DNA of 39,466 nt, taken from positions 1 to 39,466 of the forward strand of contig NZ_JANFAK020000079.1 of NCBI RefSeq assembly GCF_024721315.2, written 5' to 3'. Both the position numbers and the translations under genes were made by a program. Shown piece by piece: positions 1-6,910 of this stretch. The notes below the pieces were generated by a model. It saw only the letters and a list, made by a program, of their open reading frames with translations, did not search any database and was not told where the DNA came from. How positions within the stretch are numbered: the stretch's first letter is position 1; each line of letters begins with the position of its first letter. The DNA comes from Streptomyces sp. Isolate_45 (GTDB lineage Bacteria > Actinomycetota > Actinomycetes > Streptomycetales > Streptomycetaceae).

Positions 1-95
1 GGTGGTAATGCATATACCCCCACCCGGCCCGGGGGGGGGGGGGGCCCGGGGGGGGGGGGGGGGGGGCCCCGGGGGGGGGGGCGGGGCCCCCCCCT
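1..95. other. Low-complexity G/C runs at the window start (probable artefact)
   Basis: Long homopolymer runs of G and C that alternate in blocks, unlike the codon-structured sequence that follows. No gene or site can be supported here. Together with the pure poly-G run at the other end, this looks like poor base calling or padding at contig ends rather than biology. Confidence 0.8.
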
Positions 96-135
96 CCTCG
101 CTGTCGGGGGACGTCGGCTCGCGCCGATCCGTCCG

Positions 136-447
136 TCAGACGGTCACCGGGATGCCGAGCATCGCGGAAGCCTGCTGGAGCGGGCTGAGGACACGCGTCG
201 GCACGGCGGCCCGGGGGAGGCCGCGGCAGGTGAACCCGAGCTGGGTCATGGCCCGGAGGACTTCACCGGCGCTGAAGTCACGGCGGTCCTGGCGGGTGAT
301 GACCTGACCGACCTGCTTGACGGGGTAAGTACGGCGGCCGATGATCACGGACTCGCCGATGACCTGCTCGGGCTTGACGCCCTTCATCGATTCCAGGACA
401 CCGCTCTTGGTCAGGTCGAACGGGAAACGGGCGATGACGCAGCGCAT
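136..447 (-). CDS. Small conserved hypothetical protein (SCO5918-like)
   Basis: A 103-residue protein with no signal peptide, membrane segment or catalytic motif I recognise. It starts at ATG (MRCVIARFPFDLTKSG) with GAGG five bases upstream. It lies last in a minus-strand run of cold-shock protein, DEAD-box helicase and CBS-pair protein, about 60 bases after the CBS gene, so it is probably co-transcribed. I recall a Streptomyces family named after SCO5918 that sits beside DEAD-box helicase and cold-shock genes, and the length and N-terminus fit my memory of it, but I cannot verify this. The context suggests a role in RNA metabolism or cold adaptation; the molecular function is unknown. Confidence 0.75.
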   Translation of the reverse strand: MRCVIARFPFDLTKSGVLESMKGVKPEQVIGESVIIGRRTYPVKQVGQVITRQDRRDFSAGEVLRAMTQLGFTCRGLPRAAVPTRVLSPLQQASAMLGIPVTV

Positions 448-507
448 GTTGCCTCACAGGAAGTAGACAGGAAGTAGGAGGGGGCGGTCGTTCCTCGGTG
501 AGGCGGT

Positions 508-912
508 TCAGCGGGCAAGGGCGAGGACGCCCAGAGCGCTGCCCTGGTCATCGACGACCGGCAGGGCATCGAGCCGGCGGTAGCGCATCGCGTGTTCGGC
601 TTCGGCCATCGTGGTCACGGGCGAGGTGACCGGCCCGCGGTCGCCCAGAAAGTCGCGGAGACGGACCTGGTCCGTGTACGCCGCGCTGTCGCGGACGGTG
701 GTGAGCCTGGCCCGGGTGACCAGCCCGGTGCACAGGCCGTCCTCGTCGCAGACGAGCAGATGACCCGCGCGGGCACTGGCCATGACAGCCAGGGCCACCT
801 CGACCGTCATGTCGTCACAGACCTGCGGACCGGTCGCCTCCATCGCGTCGCCCACCGTCCGGTGTGCAGGGTTGGCGTTCGCCGAGCGGGGCTGCATCTG
901 GACCAGCGTCAA
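508..912 (-). CDS. CBS-pair domain protein
   Basis: About 134 residues, almost entirely a tandem CBS (Bateman) module. The first repeat has TVEVALAVMASARAGHLLV followed by GLVTRARL; the second has AEAEHAMRYRRLDALPVVDD then SALGVLAL. CBS pairs usually bind adenosyl nucleotides and act as regulatory sensors; no effector domain is attached here. I chose a TTG start because AGGAGG lies six bases upstream. An in-frame ATG five codons later (897) has no ribosome site, and a longer reading to 972 would overlap the helicase gene. It sits 46 bases downstream of the DEAD-box helicase on the same strand, probably in one transcript. The ligand is unknown. Confidence 0.85.
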   Translation of the reverse strand: MTLVQMQPRSANANPAHRTVGDAMEATGPQVCDDMTVEVALAVMASARAGHLLVCDEDGLCTGLVTRARLTTVRDSAAYTDQVRLRDFLGDRGPVTSPVTTMAEAEHAMRYRRLDALPVVDDQGSALGVLALAR

Positions 913-958
913 AACGTGCCTCCTGCAGAGATGGGTCAGTTTCCTGATCACGTGGTTC

Positions 959-2473
959 TCAGGCCGCCGCATCGAAGGCGGACTGCCGCACGCTCACACG
1001 CCGGACCGTCGAAGCGGGCCGTCGCCTGCCACGGGAGGCCGTGCTGCGCTTGGCGCGTTCGACGACCGGTGCGGTGATGACGACGGGGATTCCGGAGGGA
1101 GCCTGGGCACCGGTGATCCGGTTCAGGGCCTCTTCGCCCGAGCGGACCTGGGTGGTCTGCGGGGTGATGCCCGCGGCCTGCATGAGGCGGGTCATGTCGC
1201 GGCGCTGGTTGGGGGTGACCAGGGTGACGACGCTGCCGGACTCGCCGGCGCGGGCGGTGCGGCCGCCCCGGTGCAGGTAGTCCTTGGGGTCGGTGGGCGG
1301 GTCGACGTTCACGACGAGGTCGAGGTTGTCGACGTGGATGCCGCGCGCCGCCACGTTCGTCGCGACCAGCACGGTCACGTGGCCCGTCTTGAACTGGGCG
1401 AGGGTGCGCGTGCGCTGCGGCTGCGACTTCCCGCCGTGCAGGGCGGCGGCCCGGACACCGCTGTTCAGCAGGTCCTGGGTCAGCCGGTCGACGGCGTGCT
1501 TGGTGTCCAGGAACATGATCACCCGGCCCTCGCGCGCCGCGATCTCCGTCGTGGTCCGGTGCTTGTCGGCGCCGTGGACGTGCAGTACGTGGTGTTCCAT
1601 CGTGGTCACCGCACCGGCCGAGGGATCCACCGAGTGCACGACGGGGTCGGTCAGGTAGCGACGGACCAGCAGGTCGACGTTGCGGTCGAGGGTGGCTGAG
1701 AACAGCATCCGCTGCCCCTCGGGGCGCACCTGGTCGAGCAGCGCGGTGACCTGCGGCATGAAGCCCATGTCGGCCATCTGGTCGGCTTCGTCCAGGACGG
1801 TGATCGCGACCTGGTTCAGCCGGCAGTCGCCGCGGTCGATGAGGTCCTTCAACCGGCCGGGCGTGGCTACGACGACCTCCGCGCCTCCGCGCAGCGCTCC
1901 GGCCTGCTTGCCGATCGACATGCCGCCGACGACCGTGGTCAGGCGCAGCTTCACGGCGCGGGCGTACGGCGTGAGGGCGTCGGTCACCTGCTGGGCCAGC
2001 TCGCGGGTGGGGACGAGGACCAGGGCGAGCGGCCGGTGGGGCTCGGCGCGCTGTCCGGCGGTGCGGGCCAGCAGGGCGAGACCGAAGGCGAGGGTCTTGC
2101 CGGAGCCGGTGCGCCCGCGGCCGAGCACGTCACGGCCCGCAAGGGTGTTGGGCAGGGTGGCGCCCTGGATCGGGAAGGGCACGGTCACACCCTGCGCGCC
2201 GAGAGCGGCCAACAGCTCGGCCGGCATGTCGAGATCGGCGAAGGCCTCGACGGCGGGCAGCGCGGGAGTGACGGTCTTCGGCAGGGCGAACTCGCCCTGG
2301 ACCGCGGCGGGCCGGCGCCCGTAGCCGCCGGAGCGGCTCGGACCCCCCGAACGGCTGGGGGAGGACGATCCGAAGCGGCTGCCCCGCTCCGAACCGGCGG
2401 TAGCGCCGAAAGCGGGGCCGCCGGTGCGGCTGCGGGTGCGAGAGGAACGGTCATTCGTACGTGTGCGGTTCAT
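959..2473 (-). CDS. DEAD-box ATP-dependent RNA helicase
   Basis: A 504-residue superfamily 2 RNA helicase. Motifs in order: Q-motif region (PFPIQ, about 99-103), Walker A RTGSGKT (121-127), PTRELA (155-160), TPGR (204-207), DEAD (228-231), SAT (259-261) and motif VI HRGGRTARAG (401-410). The first 60 residues are rich in Ser, Arg and Gly and look disordered, as does the basic C-terminus; such tails often bind RNA. The start ATG follows AAGGAAGG by six bases. Just upstream on the same strand is a cold-shock protein with its own terminator; the CBS-pair gene follows. The pairing suggests unwinding of structured RNA at low temperature or under stress. It lacks the domain make-up that would mark it as CsdA or RhlE specifically. 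Confidence 0.95.
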   Translation of the reverse strand: MNRTRTNDRSSRTRSRTGGPAFGATAGSERGSRFGSSSPSRSGGPSRSGGYGRRPAAVQGEFALPKTVTPALPAVEAFADLDMPAELLAALGAQGVTVPFPIQGATLPNTLAGRDVLGRGRTGSGKTLAFGLALLARTAGQRAEPHRPLALVLVPTRELAQQVTDALTPYARAVKLRLTTVVGGMSIGKQAGALRGGAEVVVATPGRLKDLIDRGDCRLNQVAITVLDEADQMADMGFMPQVTALLDQVRPEGQRMLFSATLDRNVDLLVRRYLTDPVVHSVDPSAGAVTTMEHHVLHVHGADKHRTTTEIAAREGRVIMFLDTKHAVDRLTQDLLNSGVRAAALHGGKSQPQRTRTLAQFKTGHVTVLVATNVAARGIHVDNLDLVVNVDPPTDPKDYLHRGGRTARAGESGSVVTLVTPNQRRDMTRLMQAAGITPQTTQVRSGEEALNRITGAQAPSGIPVVITAPVVERAKRSTASRGRRRPASTVRRVSVRQSAFDAAA

Positions 2474-2781
2474 TCAGAACCTTCCTTGATGCCGGCACGT
2501 ATCAAGGAATTCCCGCAGCGTAATAGCAGCGCGGGGAATCACAGGAACGGGCCGAATGGAATGCGAAAGCGGCTCTGACCTACAGGGATTCTGTATGGGC
2601 GCAGGCGCTGAGAGGGGGCGTCGTGTGGACGCGGAATCCAGAAAAATCGAGTGGGGTGAAGATCCGAGGAGGCTGTAACCCGGATGTCTCGTCCCGCAGG
2701 CGGCACCACTGCGGGGAATGTGTGCAGCTGGGGCCCGCACCCCGAGGGATGCGGGCCCCAGCTACGAAATGCGCGTCAGCG
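2474..2781 (-). other. Intergenic region between csp and helicase
   Basis: About 300 bases without a convincing gene. It holds the csp terminator at its far end and then roughly 250 bases upstream of the helicase, enough for an independent promoter and a long 5' leader, as is common for cold-inducible helicase genes. I see no confident -35/-10 pair and no known riboswitch. Confidence 0.5.
2726..2763 (-). terminator. Strong hairpin terminator after the cold-shock gene
   Basis: A perfect 14-bp stem (AGCTGGGGCCCGCA and its complement, 2726-2739 with 2750-2763) around a 10-base loop, 18 bases past the csp stop codon. There is no long U tract, which is usual for Streptomyces terminators. It would separate the abundant csp transcript from the helicase operon. 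Confidence 0.85.
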
Positions 2782-2985
2782 TCAGGCGGGAACGATGTTC
2801 TCGGCCGTCGGGCCCTTCTGGCCCTGCGCGATGTCGAAGTTCACCTTCTGGCCTTCCAGCAGCTCGCGGAAGCCCTGGGCGGCGATGTTCGAGAAGTGGG
2901 CGAAGACGTCGTCGCCGCCACCGTCCTGCTCGATGAAGCCGAAACCCTTGGCCGCGTTGAACCACTTCACGGTGCCAGATGCCAT
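2782..2985 (-). CDS. Cold-shock domain protein (CspA family)
   Basis: A 67-residue single cold-shock domain. It carries both nucleic-acid-binding motifs: RNP1-like KGFGFI and RNP2-like VFAHFS, after the typical N-terminus MASGTVKWFN. Such proteins bind single-stranded RNA and DNA and act as RNA chaperones in the cytoplasm. The start follows AAAGGAG by seven bases. The reading frame is open far upstream, but the family always begins at this Met-Ala-x-Gly-Thr-Val-Lys-Trp-Phe. Upstream lie 390 bases without a gene, suggesting a long leader. A strong terminator follows and the DEAD-box helicase is next. Confidence 0.97.
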   Translation of the reverse strand: MASGTVKWFNAAKGFGFIEQDGGGDDVFAHFSNIAAQGFRELLEGQKVNFDIAQGQKGPTAENIVPA

Positions 2986-3375
2986 GTCATATCTCCTTTG
3001 GGGCAGTACACCGGCGTCCGCACTGTACGGACACCGTGTCGCCGCGATGATGCCCCGCCGGAAAACTGCCCGGAAATATGAAGTGCTCGAATGTGGCGCG
3101 AAGGCCGACTGGAGCACTTGAAGTTTTTGGGTACCAAAACTGCAACCGAGATCGACAGTAGCACGCCGCAACGGTTTGTGTGCGTGAAATATCTCCATCG
3201 TGCGCGGCGCGGAAAAACTCTCCATGCGGGGTCCATTAAACTCTCTGACCGCGGGGACAGATATTGATTCCCCCTGAGTGCAGCGTTTCGAGGGCAAGGG
3301 TGTCCGCCAGATGGGGGTCGCTGGGGCGCCCACGGCAGGGCGGCGCGGCCGGCCCCGCACTCGCTGCACGGCTGT
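2986..3375 (-). other. Long upstream/leader region of the cold-shock gene
   Basis: About 390 bases separate the cold-shock gene from its upstream neighbour, with lower GC than the rest and no credible gene. An imperfect hairpin (GTCCG/CGGAC core, extended by CGG/CCG and ACA/TGT, 3008-3039) lies just upstream of the csp ribosome site at 2992-2998. Long structured leaders control translation of cspA in other bacteria, so this may be a temperature-responsive 5' UTR. I could not place the promoter with confidence. Confidence 0.45.
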
Positions 3376-3654
3376 TCACGGCGGCTGACCGTCACCGCGG
3401 TCGTTCGCGAGCCGCTCTCGCAGGTGGAGGAGAACCTCGGTGTCGGCGACGTCGACCAAGGCTGCCAACAGGATTCGGATACGAGCATCATCGCCGTGGT
3501 GCACAGCCCGCACGATGGCCTCGACGGTGGCGGCCGCCTCGGCGGGAAGGCATGGTGGGCCGGCCGTGGCCCACACGTGAACGGCAGGACCATCCGTGCC
3601 CGGCCGCTCTGCCGGGGTGTCCTGTTCGGGGTCACTGTCTTCATCCATCGGCAC
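3376..3654 (-). CDS. Hypothetical protein, 92 residues
   Basis: A small acidic, probably cytoplasmic protein. The first 25 residues are charged and Pro-rich (EDSDPEQDTPAERP). The rest reads as two or three amphipathic helices (AAATVEAIVRAVHHGDDARI, then LLAALVDVADTEVLLHLRER). It has a GTG start with a perfect AGGAGG nine bases upstream, which supports translation; no other candidate ORF here has that. It has no homologue I recognise and no motif. It stands alone on the minus strand between the cold-shock gene and tRNA-Gly. Confidence 0.65.
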   Translation of the reverse strand: MPMDEDSDPEQDTPAERPGTDGPAVHVWATAGPPCLPAEAAATVEAIVRAVHHGDDARIRILLAALVDVADTEVLLHLRERLANDRGDGQPP

Positions 3655-4013
3655 CCGCGGGAACCTCCTGGCGAGACGGTCGGCTGAACGGTGATCTCAG
3701 GGGCCCGCCGGGAGGCGTGGCACTCTCATCGCGAGCACCGTTGGGCAGGAAGGCGGTGTTGGCGGGGAGAGAGGACCGGGTGGTCCCGTCGCGGGTCTGC
3801 CCCCGGACCCTTCCGGCCAACCGCCTCTTTGGGAAAGCGAATTCGCGCGGCAGGGGCAGTGCTGTGACGCGGGCCATCGCGAACGCGTCTCGCGATCCGA
3901 GATCGGCGGCGCCCGTGTGGTGCAAGTGGCGCGCGAAAGGCCCTCCGAGCAGGGCATTCCCGCCAGTTGGGGCACGTGGAGGGCACGGGAGGGTCTAACA
4001 GGTCTGGACAACG
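3655..4013. other. Intergenic stretch without a supported gene
   Basis: About 360 bases. Several frames are open by chance because of high GC, but none has a ribosome site or a recognisable product. It should contain the promoter of the 92-residue gene; I cannot place one. Confidence 0.5.
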
Positions 4014-4042
4014 AAAAAGCCCCAGGTCGCTGACCTGGGGCT
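4014..4042 (-). terminator. Rho-independent terminator of tRNA-Gly
   Basis: Read on the minus strand, an 11-bp perfect stem (AGCCCCAGGTC and complement) with a three-base loop is followed by TTTTT, a canonical intrinsic terminator. It lies 10 bases after the tRNA 3' end. Confidence 0.9.
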
Positions 4043-4051
4043 TCTTGCGAG

Positions 4052-4122
4052 AGCGGATGACGGGAATCGAACCCGCGCTATAAGCTTGGGAAGCTCATGT
4101 TCTACCATTAAACTACATCCGC
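4052..4122 (-). tRNA. tRNA-Gly, anticodon CCC
   Basis: A 71-nucleotide cloverleaf on the minus strand. The acceptor stem GCGGATG pairs with CATCCGC. The D arm is short, as in Gly tRNAs. The anticodon loop is TTCCCAA with the CCC anticodon at 4088-4090, and the T arm contains GGTTCGATTCC. CCA is not encoded and must be added after transcription. It reads GGG codons, frequent in this genome. It is flanked by its own promoter and intrinsic terminator, so it is a monocistronic tRNA gene. Confidence 0.96.
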
Positions 4123-4158
4123 AATATGGACCAGTTGCCTGGTTCCGTACCGTTGCAC

Positions 4159-4187
4159 ACTGTACCCCATGATCGACCCGCGGTGAA
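4159..4187 (-). promoter_or_regulatory. Promoter of tRNA-Gly
   Basis: On the minus strand, TTCACC (4187-4182), a 17-base spacer and TACAGT (4164-4159) fit a housekeeping sigma promoter. The predicted transcript start is about 30 bases before the tRNA. Confidence 0.6.
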
Positions 4188-4359
4188 TTCCCCCGCGTGG
4201 GCGGTGTCGTGCCGTCGGTGACATCGGGGCGCGTGGGTGCGGGAGTTGGGGCGTAGCCTAGGGCGAGGTGCGGCGGCTGGAGTGGCGGCTGGAGCGAGTC
4301 CCGAACATCCCCTAATGTGGCGATTCATCGCAGTACGGCTCGTTGGGGAAAGGGACTCG

Positions 4360-4524
4360 ATGGAGCACACCGTCGTCCGTTGTGCCGAAGGGCACGTTTT
4401 CAGTACCGCCTCGTTCCCGCTCCAGCACCTCGGTGCCGGGCGGATCGGGCCCGGGCGGCTGCTGAGGTGCCCGCGGTGCGCGCGGCTGAGGCACGCCGTG
4501 CCCGTGGGCGGCGCCAAGCGCTAG
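4360..4524 (+). CDS. Small CxxC protein, 54 residues
   Basis: A short basic protein, MEHTVVRCAEGH at the N-terminus and RLLRCPRCARLRHAVPV near the C-terminus. The early Cys-x3-His and the later Cys-x2-Cys could form a single zinc-ribbon-like site. The ATG follows a GGGGAAAGGGA purine tract at a suitable distance; a longer upstream reading lacks support. It sits 75 bases before dcd on the same strand, but dcd appears to have its own promoter. I believe similar small proteins occur in other Streptomyces. Function is unknown; zinc binding is an inference. Confidence 0.65.
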   Translation: MEHTVVRCAEGHVFSTASFPLQHLGAGRIGPGRLLRCPRCARLRHAVPVGGAKR

Positions 4525-4587
4525 CCGGGGAGCCCGGGCGGGGCGCGCGGGTCCGCTCTCGATTGGGGGTGGCCCCGGCGCTCTGCG

Positions 4588-4593
4588 TATCCT
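4588..4593 (+). promoter_or_regulatory. -10 box for a leaderless dcd transcript
   Basis: TATCCT ends six bases before the GTG start of dcd, so transcription would begin at the start codon. No ribosome site precedes dcd, which fits a leaderless mRNA. The -35 is poor. Confidence 0.5.
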
Positions 4594-4599
4594 CGGGAC

Positions 4600-5187
4600 G
4601 TGCTTCTCTCCGACAAAGACATCCGGGCCGAGATCGACAGCGGACGGGTTCGCATTGACCCCTTCGACGAGTCGATGGTGCAGCCCTCCAGCATCGATGT
4701 GCGTCTCGACCGGTTCTTCCGGGTCTTCGAGAACCACCGTTACGCCCACATCGACCCCGCCGTCGAGCAGCCCGACCTGACCCGCATGGTCGAGCCGGAG
4801 GGGGACGAGGCGTTCATCCTCCACCCGGGCGAGTTCGTGCTCGCGTCGACGTACGAGGTCATCTCGCTCCCCGAGGACATCGCCTCCCGACTGGAGGGGA
4901 AGTCCAGCCTCGGCCGGCTGGGCCTGGTGACGCATTCGACCGCCGGGTTCATCGACCCCGGGTTCTCGGGTCACGTCACCCTCGAACTGTCGAACCTCGC
5001 CACCCTGCCGATCAAGCTGTGGCCGGGCATGAAGATCGGGCAGCTCTGCCTGTTCCGTCTCAGCTCGCCGGCGGAGTTCCCGTACGGCAGTGAGCGGTAC
5101 GGGTCCCGGTACCAGGGGCAGCGCGGGCCGACCGCCTCGCGCTCCTTCCAGAACTTCCACCGCACCCAGGTGAGGCACGAGGCATGA
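4600..5187 (+). CDS. dcd: dCTP deaminase (possibly dUMP-forming)
   Basis: A 195-residue dUTPase-fold enzyme that deaminates dCTP to dUTP, supplying dUMP for thymidylate synthesis. The N-terminus MLLSDKDIRAEIDSG and the nucleotide-binding segments EGKSSLGRLGL and HSTAGFIDPGFSG followed by TLELSN are typical. The last segment resembles, from memory, the mycobacterial bifunctional dCTP deaminase/dUTPase more than the E. coli enzyme (HVTAHRIDPGWSG), so it may go directly to dUMP; this is an inference. It starts at GTG immediately after a -10 box. Its stop overlaps the start of the next gene (ATGA), indicating translational coupling with a phosphoribosyltransferase. Confidence 0.96.
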   Translation: MLLSDKDIRAEIDSGRVRIDPFDESMVQPSSIDVRLDRFFRVFENHRYAHIDPAVEQPDLTRMVEPEGDEAFILHPGEFVLASTYEVISLPEDIASRLEGKSSLGRLGLVTHSTAGFIDPGFSGHVTLELSNLATLPIKLWPGMKIGQLCLFRLSSPAEFPYGSERYGSRYQGQRGPTASRSFQNFHRTQVRHEA

Positions 5188-5684
5188 CTGACGGAGTACG
5201 CGAGAACCTCGACTACGAGGGGTTCGGACGCGCCGTGCGCGAGCTCGCGCAGACCATCGCCGACGACGGCTACGAGCCCGACATCATCCTGAGCATCGCC
5301 CGTGGCGGGGTCTTCGTCGCGGGTGGGCTGGCGTACGCGCTCGACTGCAAGAACATCCACCTCGTGAACGTGGAGTTCTACACCGGCGTCGGCACCACGC
5401 TGGAGATGCCGGTCATGCTGGCGCCGGTGCCCGAGGCGATCGACTTCACGAACAAGAAGGTCCTGATCGCCGACGACGTCGCCGACACCGGCAAGACGCT
5501 GAAGCTGGTCCACGACTTCTGCCTCGGGCACGTCGCCGAGGTCCGTTCTGCCGTGATCTACGAGAAGTCCCACTCCCTCGTGAAGTGCGAGTACGTGTGG
5601 AAGAAGACCGACGAGTGGATCAACTTCCCCTGGTCGGTCGAACCGCCCGTGGTCAAGCGCGAGGGCCAGGTCCTCGACGCCTGA
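5184..5684 (+). CDS. Phosphoribosyltransferase (purine salvage type)
   Basis: A 166-residue type I phosphoribosyltransferase. The PRPP-binding motif is VLIADDVADTGKTL, preceded by a SIARGGVFVAGGLAY loop that places pyrophosphate. The family transfers phosphoribose from PRPP to a base; the size and motif resemble Gpt/Hpt-like enzymes acting on hypoxanthine, guanine or xanthine, but the substrate cannot be set from sequence. The start overlaps the dcd stop by four bases, so the two form a nucleotide-metabolism operon. A strong hairpin terminator follows 13 bases after the stop. Confidence 0.9.
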   Translation: MTDGVRENLDYEGFGRAVRELAQTIADDGYEPDIILSIARGGVFVAGGLAYALDCKNIHLVNVEFYTGVGTTLEMPVMLAPVPEAIDFTNKKVLIADDVADTGKTLKLVHDFCLGHVAEVRSAVIYEKSHSLVKCEYVWKKTDEWINFPWSVEPPVVKREGQVLDA

Positions 5685-5696
5685 GGCGAGACGTAC

Positions 5697-5735
5697 GGAG
5701 GGGCCCGCGGCGCGGTCGGCGCGGCGGGCCCCTCC
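5697..5735. terminator. Hairpin terminator between convergent genes
   Basis: A 12-bp perfect stem (GGAGGGGCCCGC and complement, 5697-5708 with 5724-5735) between the stops of the phosphoribosyltransferase gene (+) and the Yip1-type gene (-). It can serve both directions. Confidence 0.85.
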
Positions 5736-5759
5736 TGTGCGTACGGGGTCGGAGACCGG

Positions 5760-6677
5760 TCAGAGCGTGCCCAGCTTGATGATCGACAGCAGGGCGACCA
5801 GCTGGATGGCGGAGGCGCCGAGCGCCTTCTGCCACGGCAGGTCGTGCGACTTGCTGATCAGCGACGTGAAGAGCGCGCCGGCCGCGAGCCAGGTGATCCA
5901 CCCGAGCACCTGGACGAACATGTTGTCGCCGCCCAGGAACACCGCGACCAGCAGGCGCGGGGCGTCCGTGATCGTCATGACCAGCATCGACAGCCCGACC
6001 GTCGGCTGCCAGGCCCCGTCGCCGCCCAGCTGGCGCGCCAGCGTGTGGGTGACCGCGCCGAGGATGAGGCCGCAGATGATGAACGCCAGCCCGGTGGTGA
6101 GGACGATCGGGATCGCCTGGGTGAGGGTCGCCTTGATGGCGTCCTCGCGGGCCTTGTCGAAGCCGAAGACCGCCAGCATTCCGTAGAGGAACGTGACGAC
6201 CAGCGCGGGCCCCCAGACGGCGTGGTCGCGCATCTGGAGGAAGGTCGGCCCCGGGCGCATGACGATGCCGCGCAGGAGCTCCTTCCAGTGCAGCCTGGGC
6301 CCCACGGGAGCGGCCGCCGCCGCACCCGCCTGGTAGGTCGGGCCCTGGTTGTACGGGTCCTCGCCGAACACGAAGGCCTGGGTGTGTCCCGGGTTGTTCG
6401 CGTACGAGGGCTCGTGCGGCGCCGCGTACGGGGCCTGCGGCTGCTGCTGCTGGCCGTACGGGTCGAAGTACTCGGGCTCGCCGTGATGACCCCCGGCGGC
6501 ACCCTGCTGGGGCCATTGCTGCTGCGGGGGTGGACCGGCGGGAGGGTAGGGCTGCTGACCGTACGGTGCCTGCGGCGCTTGGCGCTGCTGACCGTACGGC
6601 TGCTGCCGCGGGGGTTGCGGGGGTTGTTGCGGGGTGCGGTTGTTGTCCCGGCCGCGTCCGATCCTGAATCCAGCCAC
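5760..6677 (-). CDS. Yip1-family membrane protein with a Pro/Gln-rich N-terminus
   Basis: A 305-residue protein in two parts. Residues 1 to about 120 are a low-complexity, hydrophilic tail rich in Pro, Gln, Tyr and Gly (PQQPPQPPRQQPYGQQ and similar). Residues 140-305 carry about five hydrophobic segments separated by short loops and look like a Yip1 domain (MRPGPTFLQMRDH, then TMs). Bacterial Yip1 proteins are integral membrane proteins of unclear role. The start is GTG with TACTTT seven bases upstream and no ribosome site, so the mRNA is probably leaderless. It is divergent from an exported protein gene, with a 16-bp palindrome between them. Confidence 0.85.
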   Translation of the reverse strand: MAGFRIGRGRDNNRTPQQPPQPPRQQPYGQQRQAPQAPYGQQPYPPAGPPPQQQWPQQGAAGGHHGEPEYFDPYGQQQQPQAPYAAPHEPSYANNPGHTQAFVFGEDPYNQGPTYQAGAAAAAPVGPRLHWKELLRGIVMRPGPTFLQMRDHAVWGPALVVTFLYGMLAVFGFDKAREDAIKATLTQAIPIVLTTGLAFIICGLILGAVTHTLARQLGGDGAWQPTVGLSMLVMTITDAPRLLVAVFLGGDNMFVQVLGWITWLAAGALFTSLISKSHDLPWQKALGASAIQLVALLSIIKLGTL

Positions 6678-6684
6678 GTGATCG

Positions 6685-6690
6685 AAAGTA
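6685..6690 (-). promoter_or_regulatory. -10 box for a leaderless Yip1-family transcript
   Basis: TACTTT on the minus strand ends seven bases before the GTG start. This places transcription initiation at the start codon. Confidence 0.5.
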
Positions 6691-6754
6691 CCTGCTCGGC
6701 GGGCCGTCGGTGGCCGGGCCGCCGGAACACGTGGCCTTTGCGGCTGAGCTGTGA

Positions 6755-6770
6755 CATCCCCTAGGGGATG
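6755..6770. promoter_or_regulatory. 16-bp perfect palindrome in a divergent promoter region
   Basis: CATCCCCTAGGGGATG is perfectly self-complementary. It lies 77 bases upstream of the Yip1-type start and 140 bases upstream of the exported protein, between divergent genes. It is a candidate operator for an unidentified dimeric regulator. It has no loop, so it is unlikely to be a terminator. Confidence 0.4.
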
Positions 6771-6910
6771 CCCGGGTGGGTGATTTACTCGGCTGCGCGC
6801 CAGTCTGCGGGGGTTCGTTACGTTCCCGACGGAATGCCTACGTATCGGGCCCGTAGCTTCGTCGGTGTCGTCGCCACGGAGTCACGAACGAGCAGGAAAG
6901 AGCCCGCACC

